Shown: positions 35,915-45,545, numbered from the stretch's first letter. The stretch: 47,441 bases of DNA from Minwuia thermotolerans (GCA_021604565.1 BQJF01000025.1:1-47441), one strand, 5' to 3'. The notes: generated by a model not told the origin, from the letters alone. A program made the numbers and translations.

Positions 35915-36862
35915 ATGCGGATCCGTTTCTGGGGGACCCGCGGTTCCATTCCCACCTCGATGAATGCCGATAACCTGCGGGAAAAGATCGGCGCGGCGGT
36001 CAAGGCTGTGATCGAAGCCGGGGGAGACCCGGACAGCGCCATCGACGCCCTGCCCTTCAACATGCGCGGCACCTATGGCGGCGAAAGCTCCTGCGTCCAG
36101 ATCGAGACCGGCGGCGATGAATATGTCGTCTGTGACATGGGATCAGGTGCGCGCAGGCTGGCGCTGCATGCGCTGGGCAAGCACGGGCCGGGCGCGCCGC
36201 AGGTCTACAACATCTTCCAGAGTCACGTGCACTGGGACCACATCATGGGGTTCCCGTTCTTCATTCCGGCCTTCATTCCGGGCAACGTGATCCGCATCCA
36301 TGGCTGCCACGACGTGCTGGAGATGGCCTACCGCCGCCAGCAGGACAATCCGAGTTTCCCGGTGCCGTTCGAATTCCTCGGCGCGACCATCGAGTTCGTG
36401 AAGCTGGAGCCGGAACAGACCTACGAGATCGCGGGCATGACGGTGACACCGTTCCGCCAGCTCCATGCCGGCGACTCCTATGGTTACCGGTTCGAGAAGG
36501 ACGGCAAGGTCGCGGTCTATTCGACGGACTCCGAACACAAGCTGGAGGATCAGGAGGAGACGGATTACTTCCTCCGCTACTTCCGGGATGCTGACGCTGT
36601 GGTCTTCGACACGATGTATTCGCTGGCCGATGCGACCTCGCTGAAGGAGGACTGGGGCCATTCCTCCAACATGGTGGCCGTCGAACTCTGCCAGATGGCG
36701 CATGTGAAGACACTGTGCATGTTCCATCACGAGCCGGTCTACAGCGACGCCCAGATCGATCAGGTGCTGTCCGAGACCCGGCGTTTCGAGGAGATCTCGC
36801 GTGGCGACGGTGCGCCGCTGACCGTCATTGCCTCCTATGACGGGCTTGAAATCGACCTTTGA
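35915..36862 (+). CDS. Metallo-beta-lactamase-fold hydrolase
   Basis: This is a 315-residue protein with the metal-binding motif SHVHWDH (His104, His106, Asp108, His109). Later ligands are likely in FRQLHAGDSYGYRF, VYSTDSEH and FHHEPVYSD. It starts MRIRFWGTRGSIPTS, as in phosphodiesterase-like and RNase Z-like members of this fold. Cyclic nucleotide or phosphodiester hydrolysis is possible. Its tight placement between the STAS gene and the CHASE2-phosphatase gene argues for a role in the same signalling path. Confidence 0.9.
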   Translation: MRIRFWGTRGSIPTSMNADNLREKIGAAVKAVIEAGGDPDSAIDALPFNMRGTYGGESSCVQIETGGDEYVVCDMGSGARRLALHALGKHGPGAPQVYNIFQSHVHWDHIMGFPFFIPAFIPGNVIRIHGCHDVLEMAYRRQQDNPSFPVPFEFLGATIEFVKLEPEQTYEIAGMTVTPFRQLHAGDSYGYRFEKDGKVAVYSTDSEHKLEDQEETDYFLRYFRDADAVVFDTMYSLADATSLKEDWGHSSNMVAVELCQMAHVKTLCMFHHEPVYSDAQIDQVLSETRRFEEISRGDGAPLTVIASYDGLEIDL

Positions 36863-36879
36863 AGGGGTGGACCGGCGGC

Positions 36880-39054
36880 ATGACTGACAGCGCTGCAGTC
36901 ACAGGTCCGCAACCCGGTCTGGACGACAGTTCCGACGATGTGCGTGCGGAACTGACCGGCCTGCGCAGCATCGTCACCGTCTGGCGCGGTCGTGTGCTTG
37001 GGCTCGTGGTGCTGGCGCTGTGCCTGCTGGCGGATGTGACCTTCCTGACCGACAACCCGCTCCGGCGCGAACTCTATGACCTGTCGCAGCAACTGATGCC
37101 GCGCCCGGTGGTGAGCAACCTGCCGGTGATCGTTGCGGTGGATGAACGCAGTATCGCCGAGATCGGGCAGTGGCCCTGGCCACGTACAGTCGTTGCCGAC
37201 CTGATCGACCGGATGGGGCAGGGCGGGGCCCTGGCCATCGGGGTCGATGTGCTGTTTCTCGATCCGGACCGGCAATCCCCGCGGCACCTGGCCGACCGCA
37301 TGACCGATGCGCCACCGGACGTGCTTGGCTATGTCCGGACCCTGCCGGATTACGATGCCATCCTGGCGGAAATCGTCGGCGCCTGGCCCGTCGTGCTGGG
37401 CCTTGGCGGGACCCGCACCCGCACGGGCGTCAACGGGCCCCTGCGCACCGTCCCCGTCGCATTCGGCGATCCGTCGTTGAAGCAGGTTCTGCCGACGTTC
37501 CCCGGTGCGGATCAGTCCGTCGCGGGCATCTCTGCCGCCGCTGCCGGACAGGGGCTGCTGAACGCCATCGAGGATCCGGATGCGATCATCCGGAGGATCC
37601 CGGCGGTCGCGATGATCGACGGGCGTCCCGTGCCGGCCTTCGCGCTGGAGATGTTGCGGGTCGCGCTCGGTGGTCTGATCACGGTCAGGGGCGCGGACGG
37701 ACGGATCGATGGGCTGCAGATCGGCGACTGGTTCATCCCGACGGAGGCTGACGGGACCATCTACGTGCCCTTCTCGCCGCCGTTCGCGAGCCGCTATGTC
37801 TCCGCCGTCGACGTGTTGCGCGACGATGAGGTGGCGCTGTCGCTGGAGGGGGCCATCGTCATGATCGGCCTGACCGGGCAGGGGCTGGTCGACCTGCAGA
37901 CGTCGCCGCTGCGCCATCGCGCGCCGGGCATCGATGTGCATGCACAACTGATCGAGGCTGTGGACGAGGAGTACTTCATCTCCCGTCCGGGCTGGACCCG
38001 CTGGCTGGAACTGGTGGTTCTGGTTGCGGTCGGCCTGCTGGTCGTCTTTGTCGTGCCGGTTCTGCGCCTGCGCTTCGGCATTCCGCTGATCCTGCTGATC
38101 CTGGCGCTGACGGTTGCCGGCGGCCTGCTGGCCTATGCGACGGAGCGGGTCTTCGTCGATACCATGGGGGCCACCCTGACTGGTGTCGTCACCGGTATTG
38201 CCATGCTCAGCATGACCCTGATGATCGCCAACGCGCACCGCCGCGCCCTGGGGCGGCAGGTGCAGTTGCAGCGGGAGGAACGGGCGCGGCTGCAGGGCGA
38301 ACTGGACGCCGCGCGGGAGATCCAGCTTGGCCTGCTGCCGGGCCTGGACAGCCTGCCCGACATCAGCAGCCAGCTCTCGCTCGCCGCCATGCTGGAACCG
38401 GCACGGGACGTTGGCGGCGACCTCTACGACTTCTTCATGATCGATGAGGACAGGCTGTTCCTGTCGGTCGGTGACGTTTCCGGCAAGGGCGTTCCGGCCA
38501 GCCTGTTCATGGCCATCTCCAAGGCGCTCTACAAGTCGGCCGTGCTGCGTGACCGCCAGCAGATCGACGACATCATGACCGCCGCGAACGAGGAGATCAG
38601 CCGGGACAATCCGAACATGCTGTTCGTGACGCTGTTCGCAGGTATTCTCGACCTGCGGACAGGTCATATGGACTTCTGCAACGCGGGCCATGAACCACCG
38701 CTGATCTTCACGCCCGGAACCGAGGGAATCCGCGTGCTGGATGGGGGCGGCGGGCCGCCGGTCTGCGTCATGGACGACTTCATGTACACGGCAGACAGCG
38801 TTGACCTGGCACCGGGGGAGATGATGCTGATCACCTCCGACGGCATCGGGGAGGCGATGAACGACGGTGGCGAGCTCTATGGCAATGACCGCCTGCACGA
38901 GCTGATCGCCCGGTTGCAGCCGGGGGCGGTGTCGGAGGAACTCAACCTGACGCTCTATGAAGACGTGAAACGCCATGCCGACGGCGCGCCCGCGTCCGAT
39001 GACATCACCATCATGGCGCTGCGCTGGATGCCGCCCGGCGTTCAGCAGGCTTGA
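36880..39054 (+). CDS. CHASE2-domain sensor with SpoIIE-type PP2C phosphatase
   Basis: This is a 724-residue inner-membrane receptor. One helix at about 37-55 leads into a periplasmic CHASE2 sensor (IVAVDERSIAEIGQWPWPR, GVDVLFLDPDRQ, VMIGLTGQGLVD). Three helices follow at about 374-450, then a coiled coil to about 487 and the phosphatase domain. GGDLYDFF, GDVSGKGVPASLF and DDITIM carry the metal-binding aspartates. It should dephosphorylate the upstream STAS protein when CHASE2 senses its signal; the pairing is inferred from the operon. An ATG at 36880 is preferred to a TTG at 36859 that overlaps the previous stop. Confidence 0.92.
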   Translation: MTDSAAVTGPQPGLDDSSDDVRAELTGLRSIVTVWRGRVLGLVVLALCLLADVTFLTDNPLRRELYDLSQQLMPRPVVSNLPVIVAVDERSIAEIGQWPWPRTVVADLIDRMGQGGALAIGVDVLFLDPDRQSPRHLADRMTDAPPDVLGYVRTLPDYDAILAEIVGAWPVVLGLGGTRTRTGVNGPLRTVPVAFGDPSLKQVLPTFPGADQSVAGISAAAAGQGLLNAIEDPDAIIRRIPAVAMIDGRPVPAFALEMLRVALGGLITVRGADGRIDGLQIGDWFIPTEADGTIYVPFSPPFASRYVSAVDVLRDDEVALSLEGAIVMIGLTGQGLVDLQTSPLRHRAPGIDVHAQLIEAVDEEYFISRPGWTRWLELVVLVAVGLLVVFVVPVLRLRFGIPLILLILALTVAGGLLAYATERVFVDTMGATLTGVVTGIAMLSMTLMIANAHRRALGRQVQLQREERARLQGELDAAREIQLGLLPGLDSLPDISSQLSLAAMLEPARDVGGDLYDFFMIDEDRLFLSVGDVSGKGVPASLFMAISKALYKSAVLRDRQQIDDIMTAANEEISRDNPNMLFVTLFAGILDLRTGHMDFCNAGHEPPLIFTPGTEGIRVLDGGGGPPVCVMDDFMYTADSVDLAPGEMMLITSDGIGEAMNDGGELYGNDRLHELIARLQPGAVSEELNLTLYEDVKRHADGAPASDDITIMALRWMPPGVQQA

Positions 39055-39124
39055 GGCTTCCCGCTCGGACCTGTCACACTGTCCCCGACACGTGGTCATG
39101 ACATGACGTCCGGGGGGGAATCCC

Positions 39125-40147
39125 ATGCCAACGACACGACAGGTAACGCTCGCCAGCCGACCGCAGACAGTGGTGGTGCCGGAAAATTTCGCGATGCAGG
39201 AAGCGGTCACGCCCGACCTGGGGGAGGGGGACGTGCTGGTCCGGCACATCTACATGTCCGTCGATCCCTACATGCGCGGCCTGATGGGGGGCGGTGTGGC
39301 CTATGCTGCGGGGTTCGAGATCGGCCAGCCGCTGTTCGGCCGGGTCATCGGTGAAGTGGCGCAGAGCCGCAATGCCGACTACCGGGAAGGCGATTTCGTC
39401 TATGGCATGCTCGACTGGGCCGACTGGTCCGTGGCGAAGGGCGGGGAGAGCCTGCGCAAGGTCGATTCCGCGCGCGCGCCCCTGTCGTACTATCTGGGCA
39501 CACTGGGTTTTCCCGGCCTTACCGCCTATGTCGGCATGATGCTGATCGGGGAACCGAAGCCGGGGGAGACGGTATTCGTCTCCGCCGCGTCCGGCGCCGT
39601 CGGTCAGGTTGCCGGGCAGTTGGCACGGATTGCCGGAGCCCGCGTCGTTGGCAGCGCCGGCAGTGACGAGAAAGTGCGTTTCATTACCGGAGAGTGCGGC
39701 TTTCATGACGGTTTCAACTATCGCATCACGCCCAGCGTGCTGGAGGCCCTGCGGCTGCACTGCTCCGACGGCATCGATGTCGATTTCGAGAATGTCGGCG
39801 GGGAGACGCTGGATGCCGTGCTGGCCCATGCCAATCCCTTCGCCCGGATCGCTGTCTGCGGCATGATCAGCCAGTACAATCTGGCCGAACCCTACCACCT
39901 GAAACATGTGAACGAGGTCGTCTCGAAACGCCTCAACATGCGCGGCTTCGTGGTACGGGACCATGCGCACCTGATCGAGCAGTTCATCGACGAGACCGCC
40001 GGTCACATTGCCGATGGCACCATGGCGGTGGCCGAGGACATGATGTTCGGGCTGGAGAATTCCCCTGCCGCCTTCATCGGCATGCTGGCGGGCGAGAACT
40101 TCGGCAAGCGCGTGATCAAGGTCGGCGACGACCCCAATTGGAACTGA
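39125..40147 (+). CDS. NADP-dependent oxidoreductase (MDR family, CurA-like)
   Basis: This is a 340-residue zinc-independent medium-chain reductase. YMSVDPYMRGLM at the N-terminus and the nucleotide-binding VFVSAASGAVGQVAGQLA and VVGSAGSDEKV segments match the leukotriene B4 12-hydroxydehydrogenase/CurA group, which reduces the double bond of enones. GVDVDFENVGGE-like DVDFENVGGETLDAVL follows. The physiological substrate is not evident. It is 18 bases upstream of proC, so the two are probably cotranscribed. Confidence 0.9.
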   Translation: MPTTRQVTLASRPQTVVVPENFAMQEAVTPDLGEGDVLVRHIYMSVDPYMRGLMGGGVAYAAGFEIGQPLFGRVIGEVAQSRNADYREGDFVYGMLDWADWSVAKGGESLRKVDSARAPLSYYLGTLGFPGLTAYVGMMLIGEPKPGETVFVSAASGAVGQVAGQLARIAGARVVGSAGSDEKVRFITGECGFHDGFNYRITPSVLEALRLHCSDGIDVDFENVGGETLDAVLAHANPFARIAVCGMISQYNLAEPYHLKHVNEVVSKRLNMRGFVVRDHAHLIEQFIDETAGHIADGTMAVAEDMMFGLENSPAAFIGMLAGENFGKRVIKVGDDPNWN

Positions 40148-40165
40148 ATTTCCGGGAGACGCTAC

Positions 40166-40978
40166 ATGGCGAAGGGATTGTTGCTGGTCGGTTGCGGCAA
40201 GATGGGCGGTGCGATGCTGTCCGGCTGGCTGGATGAGGGTACTGATCCGGGAACCGTGTTCGTCATTGAACCGACCGAGGCCCTGCGCGCGCCGCTGAGG
40301 GAACGCGGCGTCAATGCGGTCGCCACGGCTGCGGAACTGCCTGACGGCTTCTGGCCTGACTGCGTGGTTCTGGCGGTCAAGCCACAGATGATGGCCGACG
40401 TGATGGGAGATTTTGTCCGCTTCGTCGGGCCGGAGACCCAGTTCCTGTCCATTGCCGCAGGCACCACCATCGGCTTCTTCGAAGGGGTGCTGGGCCAGGA
40501 GGCGGCCATCGTCCGCACCATGCCCAACACGCCCGCCGCCGTGGGCAAGGGCATGCTGGTGGCCTGTCCGAATGCCCATGTGACGGAGGCCATGCGAACG
40601 CGGGCCGATGACCTGCTGTCCGCCGTTGGTGCGGTTGCCTGGATCGCGGACGAGAGCCTTATGGACGCGGTGACCGCCGTGTCCGGTTCGGGGCCGGCCT
40701 ATGTGTTTCACATGATCGAATGCCTGACGGCGGCAGGTATCGATGCGGGCCTGCCGGAGGATCTGGCAGCACAACTGGCGTCCCAGACGGTCTATGGCGC
40801 GGGCGCACTGGCCCATGCCGCGCCGGAGGATCCGGGAACGCTGCGGAAGAACGTCACCAGCCCCGGCGGCACGACGCAGGCGGCGCTGGAAGTGCTGATG
40901 GCCGACGACGGGCTGGCCCCGCTGATGCGTCGCGCGGTGGAGGCGGCGGCCAAACGCAGTCGCGAACTGGGCGGCTGA
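40166..40978 (+). CDS. proC: Pyrroline-5-carboxylate reductase
   Basis: This is the last enzyme of proline synthesis, 270 residues. The N-terminal LLLVGCGKMGGAMLSGWL is the NAD(P)-binding motif, VVLAVKPQMM the second strand, and VRTMPNTPAAVGKGM the conserved loop. The signature GSGPAYVFHMIECLTAAGID and TLRKNVTSPGGTTQAALEVL complete the family pattern. It follows the CurA-like gene by 18 bases and converges on the aminotransferase gene, 15 bases away. Confidence 0.96.
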   Translation: MAKGLLLVGCGKMGGAMLSGWLDEGTDPGTVFVIEPTEALRAPLRERGVNAVATAAELPDGFWPDCVVLAVKPQMMADVMGDFVRFVGPETQFLSIAAGTTIGFFEGVLGQEAAIVRTMPNTPAAVGKGMLVACPNAHVTEAMRTRADDLLSAVGAVAWIADESLMDAVTAVSGSGPAYVFHMIECLTAAGIDAGLPEDLAAQLASQTVYGAGALAHAAPEDPGTLRKNVTSPGGTTQAALEVLMADDGLAPLMRRAVEAAAKRSRELGG

Positions 40979-40993
40979 GGGCGCGGCGACGTA

Positions 40994-42208
40994 TCAGACG
41001 ATCCGTCTGGTATCCCGGTTCTCCAGCACCGGAGCGGTGGCGGCGAGGTGCGCCATTGCCGCGCGGAGACCGCTTTCGTGCGGCACATTGCACTGCACCA
41101 GTGCCGCCTCGATCCCGGCCAGCGACCCCATGATCATGGGGTCGTTCAGGTCGCCCATGTGTCCGATGCGGAAAACCAGCCCGGCCAGATGCGACAGCCC
41201 GCCACCCACGGCGACATCGAAGGTTTCCCGTGCGGTCAGGCGAATTTCATCGGCGTCACCGCCATCCGTCCGCCGCACCACGGTCAGGGAGGTGGAGCGC
41301 TGCTCCGGGCGCAGGGCATTGAACTCCAGTGCGCCGCCGCGGTTCCATTCGGTCACGGCGGCCCGCACCGCACCGGCCAGCCGTTCGTGGCGGGCGAAAA
41401 CGGCGTCCAGTCCCCATTCGTTCAGCATGGCGATGGATTCCTGCAGGCCGAAGATCAGATGCTCCGGCGCGGTGCCGCAGAACCGGCGGTACTGTTCCAT
41501 CCCCAGCCGTGCATCCCATGACCAGTAGTCGCGCAGGGTGCCGACCCGCCGCGTCGCCGCAAGTGCCTTCGGTCCGGCCGCGGTGAAGGACAGGCCTGGC
41601 GGCATCATCAGGCCCTTCTGGCAGGCCGCGATCACCACATCGATGCCCCATTCGTCCATCGGCAGCGGGGTGGTCATGAAGGATGCGATGGCGTCGATGA
41701 CCAGCAGTGCCGGATGGCCGGCAGCATTGATTGCGGTGCGCATCGCCCGCACGTCGGAGGTGACACCGGTCGCGGTCTCCGTATGCACGGCCAGCACGGC
41801 CTTGATGCGGTGGTCGGTGTCGCGGCGCAGGATATCCTCCAGCGCGTCGATATCGATCGCCGTGCGCCAGTCGTTGGGAATGGTCTCGATCTTCAGGCCG
41901 AACGAATTCGCCATCTCGCCCCAGGTCAGGGAGAAGCGGCCGGTTTCCGGCATCAGGATGGTGTCGCCCGCCTCGAACAGGTTGACGAAGGCGGCTTCCC
42001 ACGCACCGTGACCGGAGGCGGTGTAGAAGAAGACTTCCCCGTCCGTGCCGAACAGTGGCTTCACCTTCTCGAAGCAGTCGATGGCGATGTCCATGAAGCC
42101 GGGACTGGCAAAATCCAGTGCCGGGCGATGCATCGCGTTCAGTATGCGATCGGGAATGTTCGTCGGGCCGGGAACCTGAAGGAACTGGCGTCCGGGGCGT
42201 GTGGTCAT
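40994..42208 (-). CDS. Class V aminotransferase (alanine/serine-glyoxylate type)
   Basis: This PLP enzyme of 404 residues resembles alanine-glyoxylate and serine-glyoxylate aminotransferases. FLQVPGPTNIPDRIL at the start, YTASGHGAWEAAFVN, the Asp of LVIDAIASF and the PLP lysine Lys198 in ACQKGLMMPPGLSF are clear. RIGHMGDLND near the end is a family mark. Likely roles are photorespiration-like glyoxylate handling, serine-cycle metabolism or taurine-type transamination; the choice needs more than sequence. I start at 42208; the ribosome binding site is weak, and an open frame to 42355 was rejected because it overlaps the PAS gene's start region. Confidence 0.9.
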   Translation of the reverse strand: MTTRPGRQFLQVPGPTNIPDRILNAMHRPALDFASPGFMDIAIDCFEKVKPLFGTDGEVFFYTASGHGAWEAAFVNLFEAGDTILMPETGRFSLTWGEMANSFGLKIETIPNDWRTAIDIDALEDILRRDTDHRIKAVLAVHTETATGVTSDVRAMRTAINAAGHPALLVIDAIASFMTTPLPMDEWGIDVVIAACQKGLMMPPGLSFTAAGPKALAATRRVGTLRDYWSWDARLGMEQYRRFCGTAPEHLIFGLQESIAMLNEWGLDAVFARHERLAGAVRAAVTEWNRGGALEFNALRPEQRSTSLTVVRRTDGGDADEIRLTARETFDVAVGGGLSHLAGLVFRIGHMGDLNDPMIMGSLAGIEAALVQCNVPHESGLRAAMAHLAATAPVLENRDTRRIV

Positions 42209-42353
42209 CTGGGAGTTTCCGTCTGCGGCAGGATCTTTCGGCACAGTAGCCGCGCCGTGCCGCCTGTCACCTGAGAAATGCAACCGGTATGCTACAGTAA
42301 TGCTCAACCGGCGAGCCATTGGCCTGCCTGTGTTCGTGTATGGCGTAAGGAAC

Positions 42354-42956
42354 ATGGTGCAACAAGGGACTCACAAGACAGCCTTTCGCAGCCCGCGGTG
42401 CCAGGCACTGAGTGATTACTGGTGGAATCTGCGCGCGGAGACACCTGACGGCGTACCGACCCGTGCAATGATCGACCCCGGTCAGATCAAGCCCCTGTTG
42501 CCCTATCTGCTGATCCATGACCTGGCGACACCGGGCAAGTCCGTTCTGCGCCTGGTCGGCACTGCAATCGCGGAGCGGTTCGGGCTGGATCCGACAGGGC
42601 GCGATTACCTGGAATTCGTCAGCCCGGAGCGTCAGGCAGACGCCTATCACCACCTGATCTGCACTGCGACCCATCCCTGCGGCATGCGCGTGATCAACCG
42701 GGCGCGTTATCAGTCCGGCAAGTGGACGGTGGCGGAGGCGGTCGGCTATCCCCTGCGCCACCACAATACGGATGCGCCGATGATGCTGTTCCTCGATGAT
42801 CTGGTCGAGGAGGCACGATACGACATGAACCAGCAGGAACACCCGGTCGCATTGTTCCATATTCCCGAGCGGGAATATCTGGACGTGGGCTTTGGAGTTC
42901 CGAATCCCCGCGAACAGGACGATGATGGGAACCCCATCACCCGAAAAGAGCCCTGA
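42354..42956 (+). CDS. PAS-domain protein (PAS_5 type)
   Basis: This is a 200-residue cytoplasmic protein dominated by one PAS-like domain. Typical features are LSDYWWNLRAETPDGVPTRA, IDPGQIKPLLPYLLIHDL, LRLVGTAIAERFGLDPTGRD and the late EAVGYPLRHHNTDAPMMLF. No output domain is attached, so it probably acts by binding a partner. AAGGA lies very close to the ATG at 42354; starts at 42300 and 42201 lack sites and were rejected. Three bases separate it from rmuC, suggesting a joint transcript. Confidence 0.85.
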   Translation: MVQQGTHKTAFRSPRCQALSDYWWNLRAETPDGVPTRAMIDPGQIKPLLPYLLIHDLATPGKSVLRLVGTAIAERFGLDPTGRDYLEFVSPERQADAYHHLICTATHPCGMRVINRARYQSGKWTVAEAVGYPLRHHNTDAPMMLFLDDLVEEARYDMNQQEHPVALFHIPEREYLDVGFGVPNPREQDDDGNPITRKEP

Positions 42957-42959
42957 TCC

Positions 42960-44420
42960 ATGGAACCAGCCCTCTTGGTCGCGGTCGCCCTGGGTGGCGC
43001 GCTTCTCGTCGCCATTGCCGCCGTCATTGCCATCCGCCGCAGCACCGGGCAGCAGGACCCGGACGCGGCCATCGTTGCCGCGCGGGACCGGGCGGAAGCT
43101 GACTTGCAGCAGGCCCGGTCCGAGAATGCGGAGAAGGACCGGCGCATTGCCACCCTGGAAGCGGACAGTGCCAATGCCGTGAAACGCCTTGCCGAACGGG
43201 ATGAGACGCTGGAGCGGCTGCGCGCGGACCTGCAGCGGGAAACCGCCGCACTGGGTGACCTGAAGGTCGAACATGCAAGCCTGAAACAGGCGCAGGAGAA
43301 GGATCAGGCGCGGGCGGAGGAACGACTGAAGGAACTGACCGATGCGCGCGAGCGGATGACGAAGGAGTTCCGGGAACTGGCTGACACGGTGCTGAAGGGC
43401 CACGCCACGACCTTCAAGGAACAGAACCGGGAGCAGCTTGACGGGCTGCTGAACCCGCTGCGGCAGAAGATCGTGGAATTCCAGACCGGCATGACCGATG
43501 CGCAGCGGCAGGCGGCGGCGGGGCAGGCAGCCCTGAAACAGCAGATCGAGTCACTGCAGAAACACAGCACGGCGATGACCCAGGAAACCCTGAACCTGAC
43601 CCGTGCGCTGAAGGGCAAGACCCAGACCCAGGGGGCCTGGGGCGAGATGATCCTGGCCACGATCCTGGAGAAGTCGGGCCTGCGGGAGGGGGAGGAATTC
43701 TCCACTCAGCAGAGTGAAACCATCGACAGCGGCGAACGGCTGCGGCCCGACGTGGTGGTGAACCTGCCGAACGAGCACAAGATCATCATCGATTCCAAGG
43801 TCTCGCTGGTGGCTTTCGAGGCCTATGTGAATGCGGAGACGGAGGCGGAGCAGGCGGCGGCACTGAAACGCCATGTCGAATCCCTGCGCCAGCACATCCG
43901 TGGCCTGTCGTCGAAGGACTATTCCCGCATCACCGGGGCAACCACCGACTACGTGATCATGTTCGTGCCCATCGAAGGGGCCTTCGCCGCCGCGCTGCAG
44001 GAAAGCCCTGACCTGACCGGTTTCGCCATCGGCCTCAACATCACCATGGCCACCCCGACCACGCTGATCACCCTGCTGCGCACGGTCGGCAGCCTGTGGC
44101 AGGTGGAGCGCCAGCAGAAGAACGCGGAGGACATCGCCAACCGCGCCGGCAAGCTCTACAACAAGTTCGCGGGCTTCGTTGACGACGTGACCGACATCGG
44201 CCGCCACCTCGACCGCGCCGCGAAGTCCCAGCAGGCGGCGGTCAGCAAGCTGGTCGAAGGCAATGGCAACCTGATCACCCAGGCCACCCAGCTCAAGGCC
44301 CTCGGCGCCAAGACGACGAAGGAACTGCCACAGGCGATGGTGGAGGCGGCGGGGGCGAAGGCACTCGAGGGGCCGGACAGGAAAGCAACCGAGCCTGAAG
44401 CGGATGGCGACCAGGCGTGA
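42960..44420 (+). CDS. rmuC: DNA recombination protein RmuC
   Basis: This 486-residue protein is anchored by a helix at about residues 4-26 (ALLVAVALGGALLVAIAAVI). A long coiled coil (about 38-145) follows, then the RmuC nuclease-like core: GAWGEMILATILEKSGL, RPDVVVNLPNEHKIIIDSKV, DYVIMFVPIEGAF and TTLITLLRTVGSLWQVE. RmuC limits rearrangements at inverted repeats. The last 60 residues are Ala/Lys-rich. The MDR oxidoreductase gene begins at or just before its stop. Confidence 0.95.
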   Translation: MEPALLVAVALGGALLVAIAAVIAIRRSTGQQDPDAAIVAARDRAEADLQQARSENAEKDRRIATLEADSANAVKRLAERDETLERLRADLQRETAALGDLKVEHASLKQAQEKDQARAEERLKELTDARERMTKEFRELADTVLKGHATTFKEQNREQLDGLLNPLRQKIVEFQTGMTDAQRQAAAGQAALKQQIESLQKHSTAMTQETLNLTRALKGKTQTQGAWGEMILATILEKSGLREGEEFSTQQSETIDSGERLRPDVVVNLPNEHKIIIDSKVSLVAFEAYVNAETEAEQAAALKRHVESLRQHIRGLSSKDYSRITGATTDYVIMFVPIEGAFAAALQESPDLTGFAIGLNITMATPTTLITLLRTVGSLWQVERQQKNAEDIANRAGKLYNKFAGFVDDVTDIGRHLDRAAKSQQAAVSKLVEGNGNLITQATQLKALGAKTTKELPQAMVEAAGAKALEGPDRKATEPEADGDQA

Positions 44421-44434
44421 ACGTCCCGGGGATC

Positions 44435-45493
44435 ATGAGCGGCATGGTGCTGACCGGCCATGGCGGGCCGGAGCGGCTGGAATGGCGGGATGACCTGCCC
44501 GTGCCGGAGCCGGGCGAGGGCGAGGTGCTGGTGCGGGTGGGCGCATCCTCCGTCAACAATACCGACATCAACCTGCGCGTGGGCTGGTACTCGAAGAGCG
44601 TCCGGGGGGACACGGCGGCGGGGACGGCGGATGGCTTCGGGGCCGACGTGGATGCAGATGGCGGCTGGTCGGGAGAAGCGCTGGCCTTTCCGCACATTCA
44701 GGGCGCTGACTGCTGTGGGCGGATCGTCGCCGCGGGTCCCGGGGTGGGCGCCGGGCGCGTCGGTCAGCGGGTGCTGGTGCGCGCGCTGCAGTCACCCCCG
44801 TCGCCGGATGCGCAGGTGGCGGTCACGACGCTCGGCACGGACTATGACGGCGCGTTCGCGGAATACACCAAGGTCCGCTCCAACGACGCGATCCTGATCG
44901 ACTCGCCACTCTCCGATACGGACCTGGCCTCCTTCCCCTGCGCCTTCTCCACTGCGGAGGGGATGATCCAGCGGGTGAGGCTCGGGGCGGAACGGGTACT
45001 GATCACCGGCGCATCGGGCGGTGTCGGATCGGCAGCGGTACAGTTGGCGGGGCGACGCGGGGCGCGTGTCACGGCACTGACCAGCGCCGCCAAGGCCGCC
45101 GACCTGCGCGCGCTGGGGGCGGAGGAGACTCTGGACCGGGATGCCGACCTGCCCGAAGGCGCATTCGATGTGGTGATTGACCTGGTCGGCGGTCCGCGCT
45201 GGCCGGAACTGCTGGAAACCCTGCGCAGCGGCGGGCGCTACGTCACGGCGGGCGCCATCGCCGGGCCTATCGTCGAACTGGACCTGCGCACGCTCTACCT
45301 GCGTGACCTGACCCTGTTCGGCTGTACCCATCAGCCCGACAGTGTCTTCACCGACCTGGTCCGCTACATCGAAGCCGGGGAGATCAGACCCCTGGTGGCG
45401 GAGACCTATCCATTGCGTGAACTGCACGCTGCGCAGGAAGCCTTCCTGAGCAAGTCCCACATCGGCAAGATCGCGATCCGGGTCCGCAACTGA
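44435..45493 (+). CDS. Zinc-binding-type MDR oxidoreductase
   Basis: This medium-chain dehydrogenase/reductase has about 352 residues. MVLTGHGGPERLEWRDDLPV opens the fold, FPHIQGADCCGRI the catalytic domain, and VLITGASGGVGSAAVQLAG the nucleotide-binding domain. No full structural-zinc cysteine set is seen, so it may be a quinone oxidoreductase-like enzyme. A GTG at 44417 would overlap rmuC by four bases and add six residues; ATG at 44435 fits the family N-terminus better. The substrate is unknown. The gene ends about 24 bases before a hairpin that belongs to the facing flagellar operon. Confidence 0.85.
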   Translation: MSGMVLTGHGGPERLEWRDDLPVPEPGEGEVLVRVGASSVNNTDINLRVGWYSKSVRGDTAAGTADGFGADVDADGGWSGEALAFPHIQGADCCGRIVAAGPGVGAGRVGQRVLVRALQSPPSPDAQVAVTTLGTDYDGAFAEYTKVRSNDAILIDSPLSDTDLASFPCAFSTAEGMIQRVRLGAERVLITGASGGVGSAAVQLAGRRGARVTALTSAAKAADLRALGAEETLDRDADLPEGAFDVVIDLVGGPRWPELLETLRSGGRYVTAGAIAGPIVELDLRTLYLRDLTLFGCTHQPDSVFTDLVRYIEAGEIRPLVAETYPLRELHAAQEAFLSKSHIGKIAIRVRN

Positions 45494-45509
45494 CTTCTGA
45501 ACTCCCACC

Positions 45510-45545
45510 AAAAAAAGGGGCCGGTACCTTGTGGGGTACCGGCCC
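45510..45545 (-). terminator. Rho-independent terminator of the flgH transcript
   Basis: A perfect 11-base inverted repeat, GGGCCGGTACC (45518-45528) and GGTACCGGCCC (45535-45545), surrounds a six-base loop. Seven A at 45510-45516 become a T-run directly after the stem on the minus strand, so it ends leftward transcription from flgA-flgH. On the plus strand there is no T-run after the stem. Confidence 0.9.

Noticed and set aside
36835..39249. An 804-codon open frame antisense to the CHASE2-phosphatase gene.
   Set aside because: It is the reverse-strand reflection of a GC-rich gene with clear domains and has no protein-like features of its own.
45518..45545. The hairpin as a terminator of the plus-strand oxidoreductase gene.
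   Set aside because: There is no T-run after the stem on the plus strand; the seven-A run shows it works on the minus strand.
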